Shown in pieces: positions 1-11,296 of a DNA stretch of 64,000 nucleotides. The stretch is from Liolophura sinensis (taxonomy: Eukaryota > Mollusca > Polyplacophora > Chitonida > Chitonidae): NCBI RefSeq assembly GCF_032854445.1, contig NC_088302.1, positions 15,679,338-15,743,337 on the forward strand. Direction: 5' to 3'. Numbering within the stretch: the first letter of the stretch is position 1; each line of letters begins with the position of its first letter. Made by a program: the position numbers and the translations under genes. Under the pieces are notes generated by a model. It made no database searches. It saw only the letters and a program-made list of their open reading frames with translations, and was not told where the DNA came from.

Positions 1-53
1 TATTCTTGAGTACGGCGTAAAACACCAATCAAAAAAAAAAAAAAAAAAAAAAA
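1..53 (+). repeat. SINE family A, 3' end with poly-A tail
   Basis: The first 32 bases match the 3' end of family A SINEs seen elsewhere in the window (ttcttgagtacggcgtaaaa, then caccaatca). An A run of about 20 bases follows as tail. The 5' part lies outside the window or was lost. Confidence 0.85.
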
Positions 54-60
54 ATCATTT

Positions 61-325
61 ATTTGTTAGTTTACATGAGAGCCTCACTAGTCTTCGCAAA
101 CTGTAATTAACATGCAGATTAAACTTTTTCGAACCGTAAAAATCCCAATTACCCAGCGGATCAGGTTTTCTGTTTCACCAAGCAAAAGAGCGAGATGGCG
201 CTAGTGATTGATCACTAAACAACTATGGCTTGGGAAGAAGAAATGTTAAGAAGATCCATAAGCTCCGATGACTTTAACATGCCTCCTGTTGATTGGGAGT
301 TGATTTATCCGCTTTAGCCAGGTCT
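61..325 (-). repeat. Dispersed repeat F, partial inverted copy
   Basis: This is the reverse complement of the start of the units at 7371 and 13712. Shared landmarks are the segments around agcggataaat, atcaatcactagcgcca and cgaaaaagtttaatttg. It sits directly beyond the poly-A tail of the SINE at the window start. No coding sequence was seen. Confidence 0.8.
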
Positions 326-1437
326 TAAGCATAAAACATGAGATCAAAACAGCAATAGAGATCAAACACGCCAAAATCATTAGAAGTTGTTGATTAATCA
401 GCGTTTGGATACACATTCTCATTTAAAATACTCATCGCTGGAACGGTTATTATGTTCTGAAATTGTTCGAGCAATTGTTCCACAAGTACGAACACACAAC
501 GACTAGCTCCATTGGCAGAATGAGTTTCCTTCGCCCAGACAAGTGACCACGATGGGTTTTCCCGCCATTTGGACGTCTGTGTGAAAAATTCTTCAATGTG
601 CTGTATGAAACCACTTATATAGTGGACAAATGCTGATTTGTAGAAGAGTTGTCGTACAAAGCTGCAACAGAAGTGAAGCGGTACAGCAGTCGGTGGGCAG
701 ATAGTTTGTACAGGTGGCACTCGTGTGCACTATAAATGTTCGAATATGGTACCGGATATAAGTGCTCGGTTTACAAAGTTTTCGTAATGTTATGTAATGA
801 CTACAGTACTGGCTACTGGCTATGTAATTTGCAAAAACTTATCCCTGTATAAACAAACCGTATATCCTGATATATTTTGATTAATGATAACTTATCAACT
901 AGAATGGTACACTATTTGCATACTGATTTAATTCAGAATATTCGTTGCTTCTTGCCGTCATCAATGACAACTGTTAACTGATTCTCTTTGCGAGTGCTCC
1001 CCATTACTAGAGGAGACGTTGATACATACAGGTGTTGTCTTCACCTATACCTACATATACGACTATATACAGAAACTATTAAGGAGTAACCCTCACCAGG
1101 TCCGATCTTTCTCATTAACTAAACCGTATTTTCATTATCTGCAGTCTTTAAACAATCCATTTGTAGCAAAGTCTGTGAAAGATATTTACCCAACTTCCCT
1201 GATGGTACATCTTATCTGGATCTATATTTGTACAAAGGCCAAACAGTTTCTTTTCTCGTAGACTCGTAAGATGGATATTTTCAATTTTGACGTTGTAAAT
1301 TATCCTTACCCGGACCGCAGTCAACTAAAGGGTCCTGCATATGGCGTGTATGTATCTAAGATCCTGGGTGATGTGTGACGATTTCAACCAACATCAAAAG
1401 TTATTTCTACAAAAACTTGTGTGTCATATTTATTCCA
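326..1437. other. Gene-free stretch
   Basis: I see no gene here. Reading frames are short and lack any recognisable motif. Bases around 900-965 weakly resemble part of repeat E (tggtacac...tttg...tactgattt), so a decayed copy may be present. Confidence 0.5.
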
Positions 1438-1850
1438 TTAAACGCCTTCACTCCAAGATTCTAAAGTTTTACACTGAGTATAACTCTCTGTAAGTAAATA
1501 TGGACAGAATTTCCAGAATATCTGGCGCTTTGCTTCATTGTGTCTAATTCCGCGCAACCCGGAGCCAGGGGCTATGTATTCATCGTGTAGATCATCGATC
1601 AAGTAGATCGTCACGTGTGATATCTGAACAGTTGCAATCAAAGGGCATCTGAGATGCACAACACGTTGACTGCTTCTTTTTGCATGATACCGTCTTATTT
1701 TTGTACTTAATATATTTCCTGAGTCTTTTTGGTGATTTGTGTTATTCGTCGATTTGTCAATTGGTTTTGCAATTATTGACCTGGGACGTCCTTAATTGAC
1801 GGCTGGTATACGAATTGCTGTTTTGATGCATATATTCACCATAAATTTCT
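1438..1850 (+). repeat. Dispersed repeat E, copy 1
   Basis: Shares ordered landmarks with 1855-2235 and 42060-42830: gtaagtaaatatggacagaat, gaacagttgcaatcaaag, atgataccgtc, gcaattattgacc and the end near gtatacgaat. Strand is arbitrary and there is no intact reading frame. It may be a non-autonomous mobile element, but I cannot see terminal repeats. Confidence 0.7.
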
Positions 1851-1854
1851 TAAG

Positions 1855-2235
1855 TTTTACAATGAGTCTAATCCCGCTTAAACCGGGGCAAGGGGCTGTA
1901 TATATACATTGCGTTTAATTTCATCGCCACATTGGATATTTGACCAGTTGCGATCAAAGCGCAACTGACATACATATATTATTATCGACAACTTATATAC
2001 TAGCATAGTACACGGTTTGAATACTGATTTGATTCCTTGCATCTTCCTAGCTTCATTGAAAACTGCTTTTTTCCCTACTATTCAGTCTTATTTTCATACT
2101 CTATATATTTTCTTAGTTCTTGGATAGTTTATGCTAAACGTCATTTTGGGAATTAGCCTTGTAAGTACTGGCCTAGAACGGCCATCTTAGTTCACGCCTG
2201 GTGTACGAATGTTTGTTTCGACGCATAGATTTGTA
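1855..2235 (+). repeat. Dispersed repeat E, copy 2
   Basis: Directly follows copy 1 in the same orientation, giving a tandem pair. It carries the segments accagttgcgatcaaagcgc, cgacaacttatatactag and the ending tttcgacgcatagatt, which recur at 42060-42830. It lacks the start seen in copy 1. Confidence 0.7.
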
Positions 2236-2264
2236 GTATGTATTTTCGAATTTCGTTTCACTAT

Positions 2265-4215
2265 TTTGCCATCCAGTTAATATTTAGCTTTATGCTCAAT
2301 GGCCTATTTTCATTTCACTGGCGTTATTAAAATCAAGTCGATTGGATCCCTGAATAAACACGTGATCAAATGTTGCCAAGTGTGTTTGCAGTTGCCATGG
2401 AGATTTTTCCTATTTTTTCCATAATTTTGAAGAAGTTATTTTTTATCCAGAAGGCAATTCTGAGCAGCCTATGCGGTGTTTCGGACACAACCACCTTCAA
2501 AAGGGTATAAACACAATACAGTTGGTAAATTTGGAAAGCACTTTATGAAAGCTGCCAGGGAAGACCCAACTGTCATACTCTAAGACGATCATTCTACATG
2601 AAATTTCATCTTTTTGTTTGTCCATCACAAAACGGCTTAGGATTTCTTTGTATATTGGACATTTCTAACATTCAGATATTTCTTTATTTTTCAAATTTGC
2701 CACTGTTCGAACTTCACTCTTTGATGCCCTGAATACGGGGAAATATTGGTTTTGCATATTGTAAGTGACCGGCCCCAACAGCAGAGTTGGTCGATTGTCC
2801 GCTGCGGGAGCAGTAGATCTAGGGTCAATACTGGGTCGAGTCACACCTAAGACTTTAAAGAGGAAGTTGTAACTTCCTCGCTTGGCGTTCAGCATGAAGG
2901 GGACAGTGCAACTGGTTGACCCGTATCAGTATAATTGCTTGGGCGAGGCACCTTTCTTGCCTTCGGTAAGGCGTCTCAGTGAAACAGCACTAGATAAAAG
3001 AGCGGTGGAAATTCGCCGTGCGGCAAGGAGGCACATTACATGTACTCTAAGGATTCCTTCGTTATCATATGACTGAAAAATGTTGAGTTAAACCCCAATC
3101 ACTTACTCACTCGCTCATTGTAGGTGACTAAGGAATTGAAATTTGCAATTCTTCGGAAGTTTGCGATAGGAAGGCAAAAGTTTTCCCACCTGCAGGTCAA
3201 AACCAGTTCGCTATAAACCATAATCTAGAGGTCGGGTCGTAGTATAGTGGTTATTATGCTTCTCTTTCAATCGTTCAAACACACCGGGTGAATATCTAAT
3301 CGCAGGCTAGGACAGGTTATTTTGAAACTTTCTAGCCGTTTGATTTGTAGAAAAGTACTCAGTTACTAAACAACAGCATAGATATCTATCTAAACGTACT
3401 TGTGATTTTTTTCTGCCGTGTATAAAAGAACATAATATACTTCTAGATACAAAGTGATATCGTATTCAGCTGGTAGTCACAAAACAAAGTGCCCCTTACC
3501 ATATATCAGAAAGATTTCTTCGGTGAGTTAACACACAAAAGATTACAGCTCTTTCTTTGTTTATCAGGGATAACTGCCCTACTGGTTGATGGAACACTTG
3601 ATGGAACAGAGTTTCAAGATCGTTGCATTATGCCAGATGAAACATTTATTTATTTCATTCAAATATAACGACTCACCCCGCACCACTGCTTTCCATAAAT
3701 CTGAAAAAAGCAAGTATTTATTTATTTTTTTTTGTTTGTTTGTTTAGTTTGGGTTTAGCAACGCACTCGGCTCCTCTCTTCTCAAGAAGTGTGGCAATCC
3801 TTACCAAGAGCTAATTTTATGCTGGCGAATGTATGGGTCGAGTGTTGAGAAGTGCAGCACAGTATTAAGAGACAGCGAACTCCTACAGAAAATAATTAAG
3901 AGTTTTTTTAACCACACTATCTCGCTTTTTTATCTCAGAGGTGTGATATGTCACTGTAAAGTTGAGTAACACCTTGGCAGAATTTTTGAAGGGTGTGAAT
4001 GCAACGACTTCTTTTCTTGCAAACGTAATGCCATCTGACGTGATAGGAATCCCAAAGGTTGAGGAAAGGATCTTCAAGGATGAGTGCAAACATTTTCACG
4101 GATTGATCTAATGGACCCCTTTCTTTGCCAATTTGCTGAATCTTCAATATGAGATGAAATCTGCCAAAAGTGTCATGGTGGCGTTGAATTGTTTTACCGT
4201 TATTGTATGTTAAAT
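2265..4215 (+). repeat. Dispersed repeat D, copy 1, split by a SINE
   Basis: Matches 17915-19140 in order. The start is near gccatccagttaatatttag, the middle has aagtcgattggatccctgaa, and the right part has aggaaaggatcttcaa and atatgagat. Family B SINE 2770-3116 interrupts it, and the right half also holds extra sequence that copy 2 lacks. Frames inside are broken in both copies, so this looks like a dispersed repeat, or less likely a decayed pseudogene. Confidence 0.7.
2770..3116 (+). mobile_element. SINE family B, near full length, with target-site duplication
   Basis: tRNA-derived head. The A-box-like cagcagagttgg is at 2779-2790 and the B-box-like gggtcgagtca at 2833-2843. The body is shared with 6854-7126 (ggaagttgtaacttcctcgc, acaaggaggcacattaca-type segment). 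The 3' end is gttgagttaaacccca followed by a CACT-type tail. Flanks attgtaagtgac (2758-2769) and attgtaggtgac (3117-3128) differ at one base and are the likely target-site duplication. It is inserted in repeat D. Confidence 0.85.
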
Positions 4216-6852
4216 GTGATGAAAAACTAGCATTTTGGGTAATTCTTGACCAGTGGCGTCTAATAAATTGCAATGACAGCATTTTTTTACCTAAATCTTC
4301 TTAAGGTAGGGTGATAAGGGTAATTTAGTACCATTTAAGTGTTTACACTAACAGTTAGAATAAATCCCTAAGTGAGGTAAATTGACAAAAGGCAATATTT
4401 CACCGGTTACACGTGACCATCTGCCAACTGTCGCAATGTCGTCGCTGCTCTGGTTTTACTCTCTATGTTGTACGTCTATAATTATATAGTAAAAGAAAAC
4501 TGATTGCCAAAGCAAGCAAATGCCCTTTGGCGTATGAACTTACAATATCGTAATGAGCCCAATGTGTCTGCTGTATTCGATAAATATGGGGCTTGGAATC
4601 AATATTTGATTTATTTCATTGGGTTAACCCGGTATTCAGTAATTTCTCACTTATACGAAGTTTATGGGTTTATATCCCCTAACTTAGTGCCACGACCAAA
4701 ACAGGAGAGACTGACTCTAGAAAGGCTGTTCGAAAGGCATGTATAATGCACTCTATTGCTTCTAGTAGAGATATACCAGATCCACAATACAAAGGTCAGA
4801 CAAAGCTGTATTTGGCAAGGGAACAATGTTACATAGTTACATGGCAGCCAGCAGACTAATACCCCACACTCTCCTATATTGTTCTGACAGTTATTAGACC
4901 TTGGATGGTACGGGGTTTAACCTGTTTTCGACATTATTTGGATGATATTGCAACGGTATCTCCTTGTAGCCCGACAACGGCGATTTGTCTTACGTAAAAT
5001 CCTGCGTTACTGGAATCATACCGACGATGCCAGACGTTACGTCCAAGTCAGTCAAAATATACTATACCAACGCCAGTGAGAACTTGGTATCTGTAATTCC
5101 CGTCATTTCTGAACAAGTATGATTGCAGTGTATCTACATGTATTCCGCTTATAACGTGTCAAGTGTATTTAATTATTACACTATATAGATATACATTCCA
5201 AATGTAATAGGGGTATCTAATTATGCTTTGGTTGGGTAAGGCTTAATTATGTACGGTGTATCTAATTCAGCGTTTCTACATGCAAGTATAGTTTATACTG
5301 TTATCAAATTCGTATGGAATTTAATTCGTTTTGTCTTGAAACAAGTCCAGTTGATAGTGTATCGTAAAACCCTCTTCTGCAAGTAGCACACGTACAACTA
5401 GCTAGTAACTGCGTTCTTTGGCAATATGCAGATACCTATGCATTTCACTACCTGGGCTTTCCAGTATAGAAGAATACAACATGAAGAATAAAACCAGAGC
5501 AACGACGACAGCCTGATAGTTGGCAAATAGTCACAGATAAAGGTGGCCTCTTGTCAATTTAATACGTATAAATAGGCTCCTTACGTATAAAGATGTCATA
5601 AAGACGATACCAATCGTCCTCACTGACATAAAACTTATCCAAATACAGTGGTATGATCACTTTATTATTTGATTCGTGTTTTACTGAATAATCTTTCCGG
5701 CCAGCATTATGATGGGAGGAATCCGACCTCGGAGATAGATTGTCATCAGATTTAATAAACAATATCATGAAAACCGATCACTCTTTGTGTAGACGGTACA
5801 GTACAAGAATAATTATAGCACAGTCCAGTGTCAAATGTAGAAAATCTTTGCCCGCTGCGATCTGTTAGACCGTTTCACTGTTGTTGCACAATTATAGTCC
5901 AACCCTTCTGAAAGAATCAAACCGTGTTTATACAGTTGTGAGAGGTGTTTGACGCAGTACTCAGTAAGATTTCACTTAACGATGGTTAGGTTCAGGGCTG
6001 AAGTAAGTATAGTTGTTTTCAACTTAGTACATGTACTTTACAACAAATTTCACTTTTACTAAGATGATCAAATCTCTTGGCGGAGGAAACACACAATATT
6101 AGCGCAAAAATGGGAAAAAATAACGTCTGTTAAGTTTGTGGATCGATGAAACATAAACATAGAAAACCTACTTCTGCACTTGAGGGCAAATCTCACTCAT
6201 ACGACAGTGCTGAAATTTCTGGATGGAGGAATCCCACTGTGCTAAAGGAAAAGTATTTGCTGGGCAGTGGGTGTTTTAGAACAAAAGCCAGCTATGTTTG
6301 GTAACATGAAATAACACATATTTTTCCTTGCTGACATTGGAGTCAAAATTTAGTAAACTGATTCACTGATAGGTTAACAAATTATTGTTTTTTATAGTTT
6401 ATTTCATGTGCATATATCGATCGTCACTTGAGCGAGAGGATTTCATTATCTATCCATTACCAGAACATATCCATAACAATCATGTTCCCAGTTAAAATCT
6501 AACAGTCCAAATATCAGCGTTATGCAGAATTTCAAACGTTTCACTTCATTCAAACCCGGCTTAGTGGAGCTCGTCAGTGAGAATGGCGTAGTTGTCCACA
6601 CTGTTCGTAAAGATTCTAGATATATCTTGTAAGATGCAAAAAGAATTCACGAGATATTCCTTCGAGTCTCGGGGGAGAAAGAATACCACATTGGCCCTCT
6701 CCAAAGGTATTTTATACAAACTGCATGTAGTTTTGTTGAATTTTAACTGCTTTTTTATTATCGCCTGTGTTAAAACCGTTTGTTTCCTTTATGTTCTGAT
6801 TTTTTATGTCATTTTCATGTTTCCTGTTTCTAACATGCTCTCGACACATTAA
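4216..6852. other. Gene-free stretch
   Basis: I see no supported gene. Open frames (for example 4504-4746 and 6592-6852) are short and lack family motifs or splice context. The area 5150-5330 has repeated phrases (gtatctaatt, caagtata) that recur near 34310-34400, suggesting another decayed dispersed repeat. Confidence 0.5.
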
Positions 6853-6853
6853 G

Positions 6854-7126
6854 CCTTCAAAAAGAGGAAGTTGTAACTTCCTCGCTTGGCGCTCAGCATG
6901 AAGGGGATAGTGCAACGGCTGGTTGACCCGTATCATTATAATGGCTCGGGCGGGGCGGCTTACTTGCCTGCGGTGAGTCGCCTCAATGAAGCAGCACTAG
7001 ATAAAAGAGCGGTGGAAATCCGTCCTGCGACAAGGAGGCACATTACATATACCCTAAGGATTCCTTTGTCGTCATATGACTTAAAAATTGTTGAGTACGA
7101 CGTTAAACCCCAAGCACTCACTCACT
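6854..7126 (+). mobile_element. SINE family B, 5'-truncated
   Basis: Closely matches the body and tail of the SINE at 2770-3116 (agaggaagttgtaacttcct, actagataaaagagcggtgg, gacgttaaacccca) but lacks the tRNA-like head. The nine-base flank cacattaag occurs at 6845-6853 and 7127-7135, a probable target-site duplication. The open frame across it exists only because the SINE body lacks stops here. Confidence 0.85.
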
Positions 7127-7370
7127 CACATTAAGGCCGGAATACTGCTGATATGACGCTAAACCCAAATCGTTCATTTATTCATTCGTTCATCTTGGGC
7201 ATCATGACAGGGGTGAAGGTAAAATATTACGATATCTGCATTTGGACAGATGTCGAACATAACTTCATGATACAAAATAATTCTTTTTGCGTAGTTAAAT
7301 AATTCAAAATATTCTAACTCGGTTTAGTCAATACCTTTAGTGATTTAATCGTTTTTGAGCTCTATTGCTG
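7127..7370. other. Spacer between SINE B and repeat F
   Basis: AT-rich. A short phrase near 7142-7190 (gctgatatgacgctaaaccc, ttcattcattcgtt) looks like one more 3' end of a family B SINE. Nothing else is recognised. Confidence 0.4.
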
Positions 7371-8591
7371 TCTGCTGAACACCTTGCTAAAGCGGATAAA
7401 TTAACTCATTTAAACTCATTTCAATCATTTAAAGTCATTGGGGCCTTCGGATCACAACATCTATTCTTCCTAGGCCATGGTTATTTTGTAATCAATCACT
7501 AGCGCCATTTCGCTCTTTTACTAGAAGAGTGACGGAAAATAAGATCCGCTGGGAAATTGAGATTTTTACGGCTCGAAAAAGTTTAATTTGCACGTTAATT
7601 ACAGTTTGCGGTAACTACTGAGGTTCTCCTGGAAACAAATAAATAAAGGGAAAAGTTCGAAAAGCTTTTTAGTTTTGTATTTAATTGTCAATAATTCTAA
7701 TTAGGAAAGGACCAAAGATGACACTCAGTCATTAAGAAATGATTGGTCACAGTGTTTTGTATAAATACATTAATCCCAATCAAGCGGTTGACATTTGTGT
7801 TTTTATTAAACATTTCTTGGCAATCCGCATGGAGACATGCTAGGTCATTTGTCTTAATATACTTGTCACGTTTTTTAATAAAACATTCAAGAATCTTTAG
7901 AACTAGTTTTCTATAAATCTCCCAAACAAAAACCAGTTCTAAAGATGGATTGCGAATAAAGAACTGTTCAAAGGAGTTGGCGAAACTTTGTTTCACATAA
8001 AAATACACCTCACAAGAAGCTCCTGAAGTAATGTGGAAAACCTATTCTTAATTTATCTGTTTAACGGTGGCTTCTTAAAGGTCACGTTCATCGCCATAGA
8101 TATAATACCACATCACGGCGCTCTGAACTGACCAATTGTAGAAAACACTGAAAGAAGCCACAAATATTTTAGACCAAAAGTCTTCTGATTGCAAGACAAA
8201 CGACAAACGAGTGTCAGTCTACAGATGACTGAACGAAGTCCTCCATCCGTAGTCTATTCGGACTAAAACCTGAGTCTCGGGGCACATAGACCACCCGGGC
8301 TGTGAACGAAGATCTACCGATAACAAGACGCTATGAGTTCCAAGATCTATCAATTGCATGGTAGACTCTCTAACACCCAGTGTCCATTGAGAGCGCATCG
8401 GCTCGTAAAATGTACCAGGTTCAGCCGTTTACACGATACATTATATGAATACCTAGCATTTGACAGACCACACACACCACGGTCCTCCGGTTGTATAGTA
8501 AGTACTGTCTGAAACCAGACAGAGTGTCCGACTTCCAGTGCCCACTGATTATATGGCAGACTTTTTGGTTCTGTCTAGATTTGTCAATTGA

Positions 8592-8823
8592 GATTTATTT
8601 GATTTATTTAATTGGTGTTTTACGCCGTATTCAAAATATTTCACTTATACGACGGCGGTCAACATTGTGGTGAGAGGAAACCGGGTGAAAACCTCCCAAC
8701 CATCCGCACGTTGCTGACAGACCTTCTTATGTACGGATGCCAACGAGAGCTGGACTTAAACTCACAGCGACGGCATTGGTGAGAGGCTCTTGAGTCATTG
8801 CGCCGCGCTAGCTAACGACCTCG
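8592..8823 (-). mobile_element. SINE family A, nearly full length
   Basis: On the minus strand it begins in the tRNA-like head (gctagcgcggcgcaatgact, then B-box-like gagtttaagtcc). It runs through the central block (accgtttcctc-type segment, accacaatgttgac) and ends at tacggcgtaaaacaccaat plus an AAAT tail. It is inserted in repeat F, where copy 2 has none. Confidence 0.85.
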
Positions 8824-9199
8824 GTCCTGTCGATTGAGTGGATGATCTGGGACAGAAGTCAGGAGGTCAGGATACAAGGTTTCAAACAGTTGCAGGCGAA
8901 GGGACAAAAACGTTTGCCAAGCTAAGATTTGTATCCAACATCTATCACGGTACACCAGAGTCACAGTTGGCAAATGTATGTAGCACCAAAGCTTAACACC
9001 TTTGCGAAATATATTGCTAAATACATGGGAGAGGTCAGCAGATAGTGACGGTTCTTTTGTTTGATCTAGAAAAAGGTCTGCTGTGAATCGAACATTTATC
9101 AGGGGTCGGTCAGACCAAACAGACGGACAGGAAATCTTAGCCGAGTACATCTATTGACCACTGTTAAAGTTTCGCCAGGTGTGACTCGAGAACCATATA

Positions 9200-9235
9200 C
9201 TCTTTTAACCAGGTTGGAATGACCTGGTAAAAGAG
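9200..9235. repeat. Short inverted repeat (hairpin)
   Basis: Arms ctcttttaaccaggt (9200-9214) and acctggtaaaagag (9222-9235) pair with one bulged base and a 7-base loop. The related copy at 16108-16140 keeps the outline but not the perfect pairing. Confidence 0.6.
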
Positions 9236-9240
9236 CGAAC

Positions 9241-11255
9241 AAACACTTATTCTCGTAGGGGCAGATTATATATACATTTTCTGCTCGTATGGTACAAGTG
9301 TAGCTGGTGTCAACAATCTTTAAGTAAAATAAAGAAATAGTGTAAGGTTCATCACACAGACAACTGAAAACTATACACAAAAACACTTTCAAGACATTCA
9401 AATATTTGAATACTGTGATGGGCTTTATGGGCCATACTGACGGTATCTAGGAGCTAGGAATAGTTGATGTCACGTCAACTATTTTTCCTGATGTTCACCA
9501 GAAGGAAGAAATTTTTGGAAACAGGGGACCATAACATTGGTTCCCTGCGCAGGATAATCTTTTACAATTAGGTAATAAGAGTTATTACAGTATTCAATGT
9601 CGTCATCAGCGTTGGATTATCTTCTTGTAACGTCAGGTTCTTAACCCTGATAGTATGGTTCATAAAACCCACCATAGAATTCAAACCTTAGGGCGCCATT
9701 AACCCCTTTCACAAAAATCTATAAAAATTAATAAAAGTATATGCACACTTTTATGAGGTCTGTTCAGTTAAGCCTACTTCGATTTTTAGACGTCTTTTGC
9801 TTTAACAGTCGTTTGTAACTCCATGGATTGGGAAATAAAAACACATGGAAAGCTGGAACTGTTTTTGGTTTTATTCAGAGAAAATATCCTAAAATGTACA
9901 AACACACCACTGATCCAATCTGCGTCTGAGTTTGGAACTGGTTTTATGAGTGTTTATGGTATATTGTGCGTGTGGATTTTTGGCTGTTGGGAGAGCAATT
10001 TCCATTCCACATACATTTTCTATGTATAATAGATGCCCTTTGTCTCCAAGCTAAGAGAGTTAAGCAACCGTTAAGCAACCGTTTGCAGTCATTTACATTC
10101 TTTGAATTTTGCTTTTAATGGAAAAAATGATTCACCCGGCCGCTCAGGAGAATTTTTCTCAATTCAACTTGAACTTCGGCGATTACCTGCAAGTGATATT
10201 CCTGAAGCTAACTGTGAAAATACACTCTTGGATGCTTAACACTCCACTTAGCAAAACGTCGAACAATACTAAAAAGAACCATTAATTTTTCTAATAAAAT
10301 TTCACACTGAAAGATATCTTGAACCATAAATCCGAGAGTGTCTCTTGTTGAATTTTTGATAACACCATGCCGCCATACTTTGTCGTTTAGCGCCAACAAG
10401 TCGATACAAAAAATTGTCTTACTTTACTAACTTAGAAAACGATAAGTGGCATTACAGATACACAAATGGATGGACAGAGTTACATCGTTTTTATAGTATG
10501 CAATGCTCTTTCTATGAGAATTTTGTGCTGATAAATGGCTATTCTTTTTCATCGCCGTGAATGGAGCTAATAGCTCAGGTCGTGTGTCGGGATACAATGG
10601 AAATTATAAGCAGTTTTATTTTTCAGGTCTTATCTTTAGCATCTTACTGTTTTAACAGGAAAACAACAGCTGAAGATCTAGCATAACGCATTCAGCATTA
10701 TTTCACAATGGCAAATCAGACTGATGCCTTCTATCTGAGACTTGGAGTCCTGGATCAAGGAGGCCAGATATCTAAAGCTAGTTCTGTCTTTTAAGGTCGA
10801 GAATAGTTTGTGTGGTGACTTCTTTATTTCTTTATTTTTTTATGTTATCGTTACATTGAAGCCTTCGAACGGTATAATACTAGTAGAATTCATCGCCGAG
10901 TAAAGAGGTTTTTTTGAAAATACCATTTTTAAAGCTTTCACCAACTTTCAAATTTGTTTCGATAGCATCGTCTTTCACCCCAAATTTTACTAACATTGGT
11001 CCCCTGCGCAGGATAAATCCTCACTTGGCGTGTTTAAATTTAGTATAATATCTGGCGCATTCAAATGTCTTTAAACGGTAATATCGTTTAACGTAAAGTA
11101 ATGAAATACCGCAGTTTTATGGACAATACCCCGTGTGACTTGGGTCATAAATGCCTGTTAACCGTTTACATGTATTAACTTTTTCTGCCTTTCGCGAGAT
11201 GTTGTTATGGATTATTAGCCTTTGAGGATTTGAGAAAATTGCTACACAGGTTCCA
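9241..11255. other. Gene-free stretch
   Basis: No gene is supported. The phrase ccctgcgcaggataa recurs at about 9542-9556 and 11000-11015, suggesting fragments of one more dispersed repeat. A 10-bp tandem duplication (gttaagcaacc) lies near 10060-10082. Confidence 0.5.
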
Positions 11256-11296
11256 CAGATTATGTGGAAAGATTTGCATACTTTCCACATAATCTG
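11256..11296. repeat. Perfect 16-bp inverted repeat, 9-base loop
   Basis: Arms cagattatgtggaaag (11256-11271) and ctttccacataatctg (11281-11296) are exact reverse complements around atttgcata. It is too short for a mobile element and its role is unknown. Confidence 0.8.

Larger units (their letters stand above)
7371..9240 (+). repeat. Dispersed repeat F, long copy 1
   Basis: Collinear with 13712-16150. The first part (7371-8040) starts ctgaacaccttgct and contains cgaaaaagtttaatttgcac. It is followed by a degenerate ~40-bp minisatellite (8210-8590, phrases like ccagtgtc..ccgattac..gcagactc), then a third part (9045-9240, ggtcggtcagaccaaacag, aggtgtgactcgag). A family A SINE is nested at 8592-8823. 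The frame at 7697-8008 is not conserved in copy 2. Element class is unknown. Confidence 0.7.

Noticed and set aside
2882-3076. Similar short plus-strand frames at 2882-3076 and 6886-7134 that could look like a protein family
   Set aside because: Both lie in family B SINE bodies. Their likeness is that of the SINE, and other copies are not open.
7697-8008. 103-codon minus-strand frame
   Set aside because: Lies in repeat F, and the counterpart in the second copy (14040-14340) is broken.
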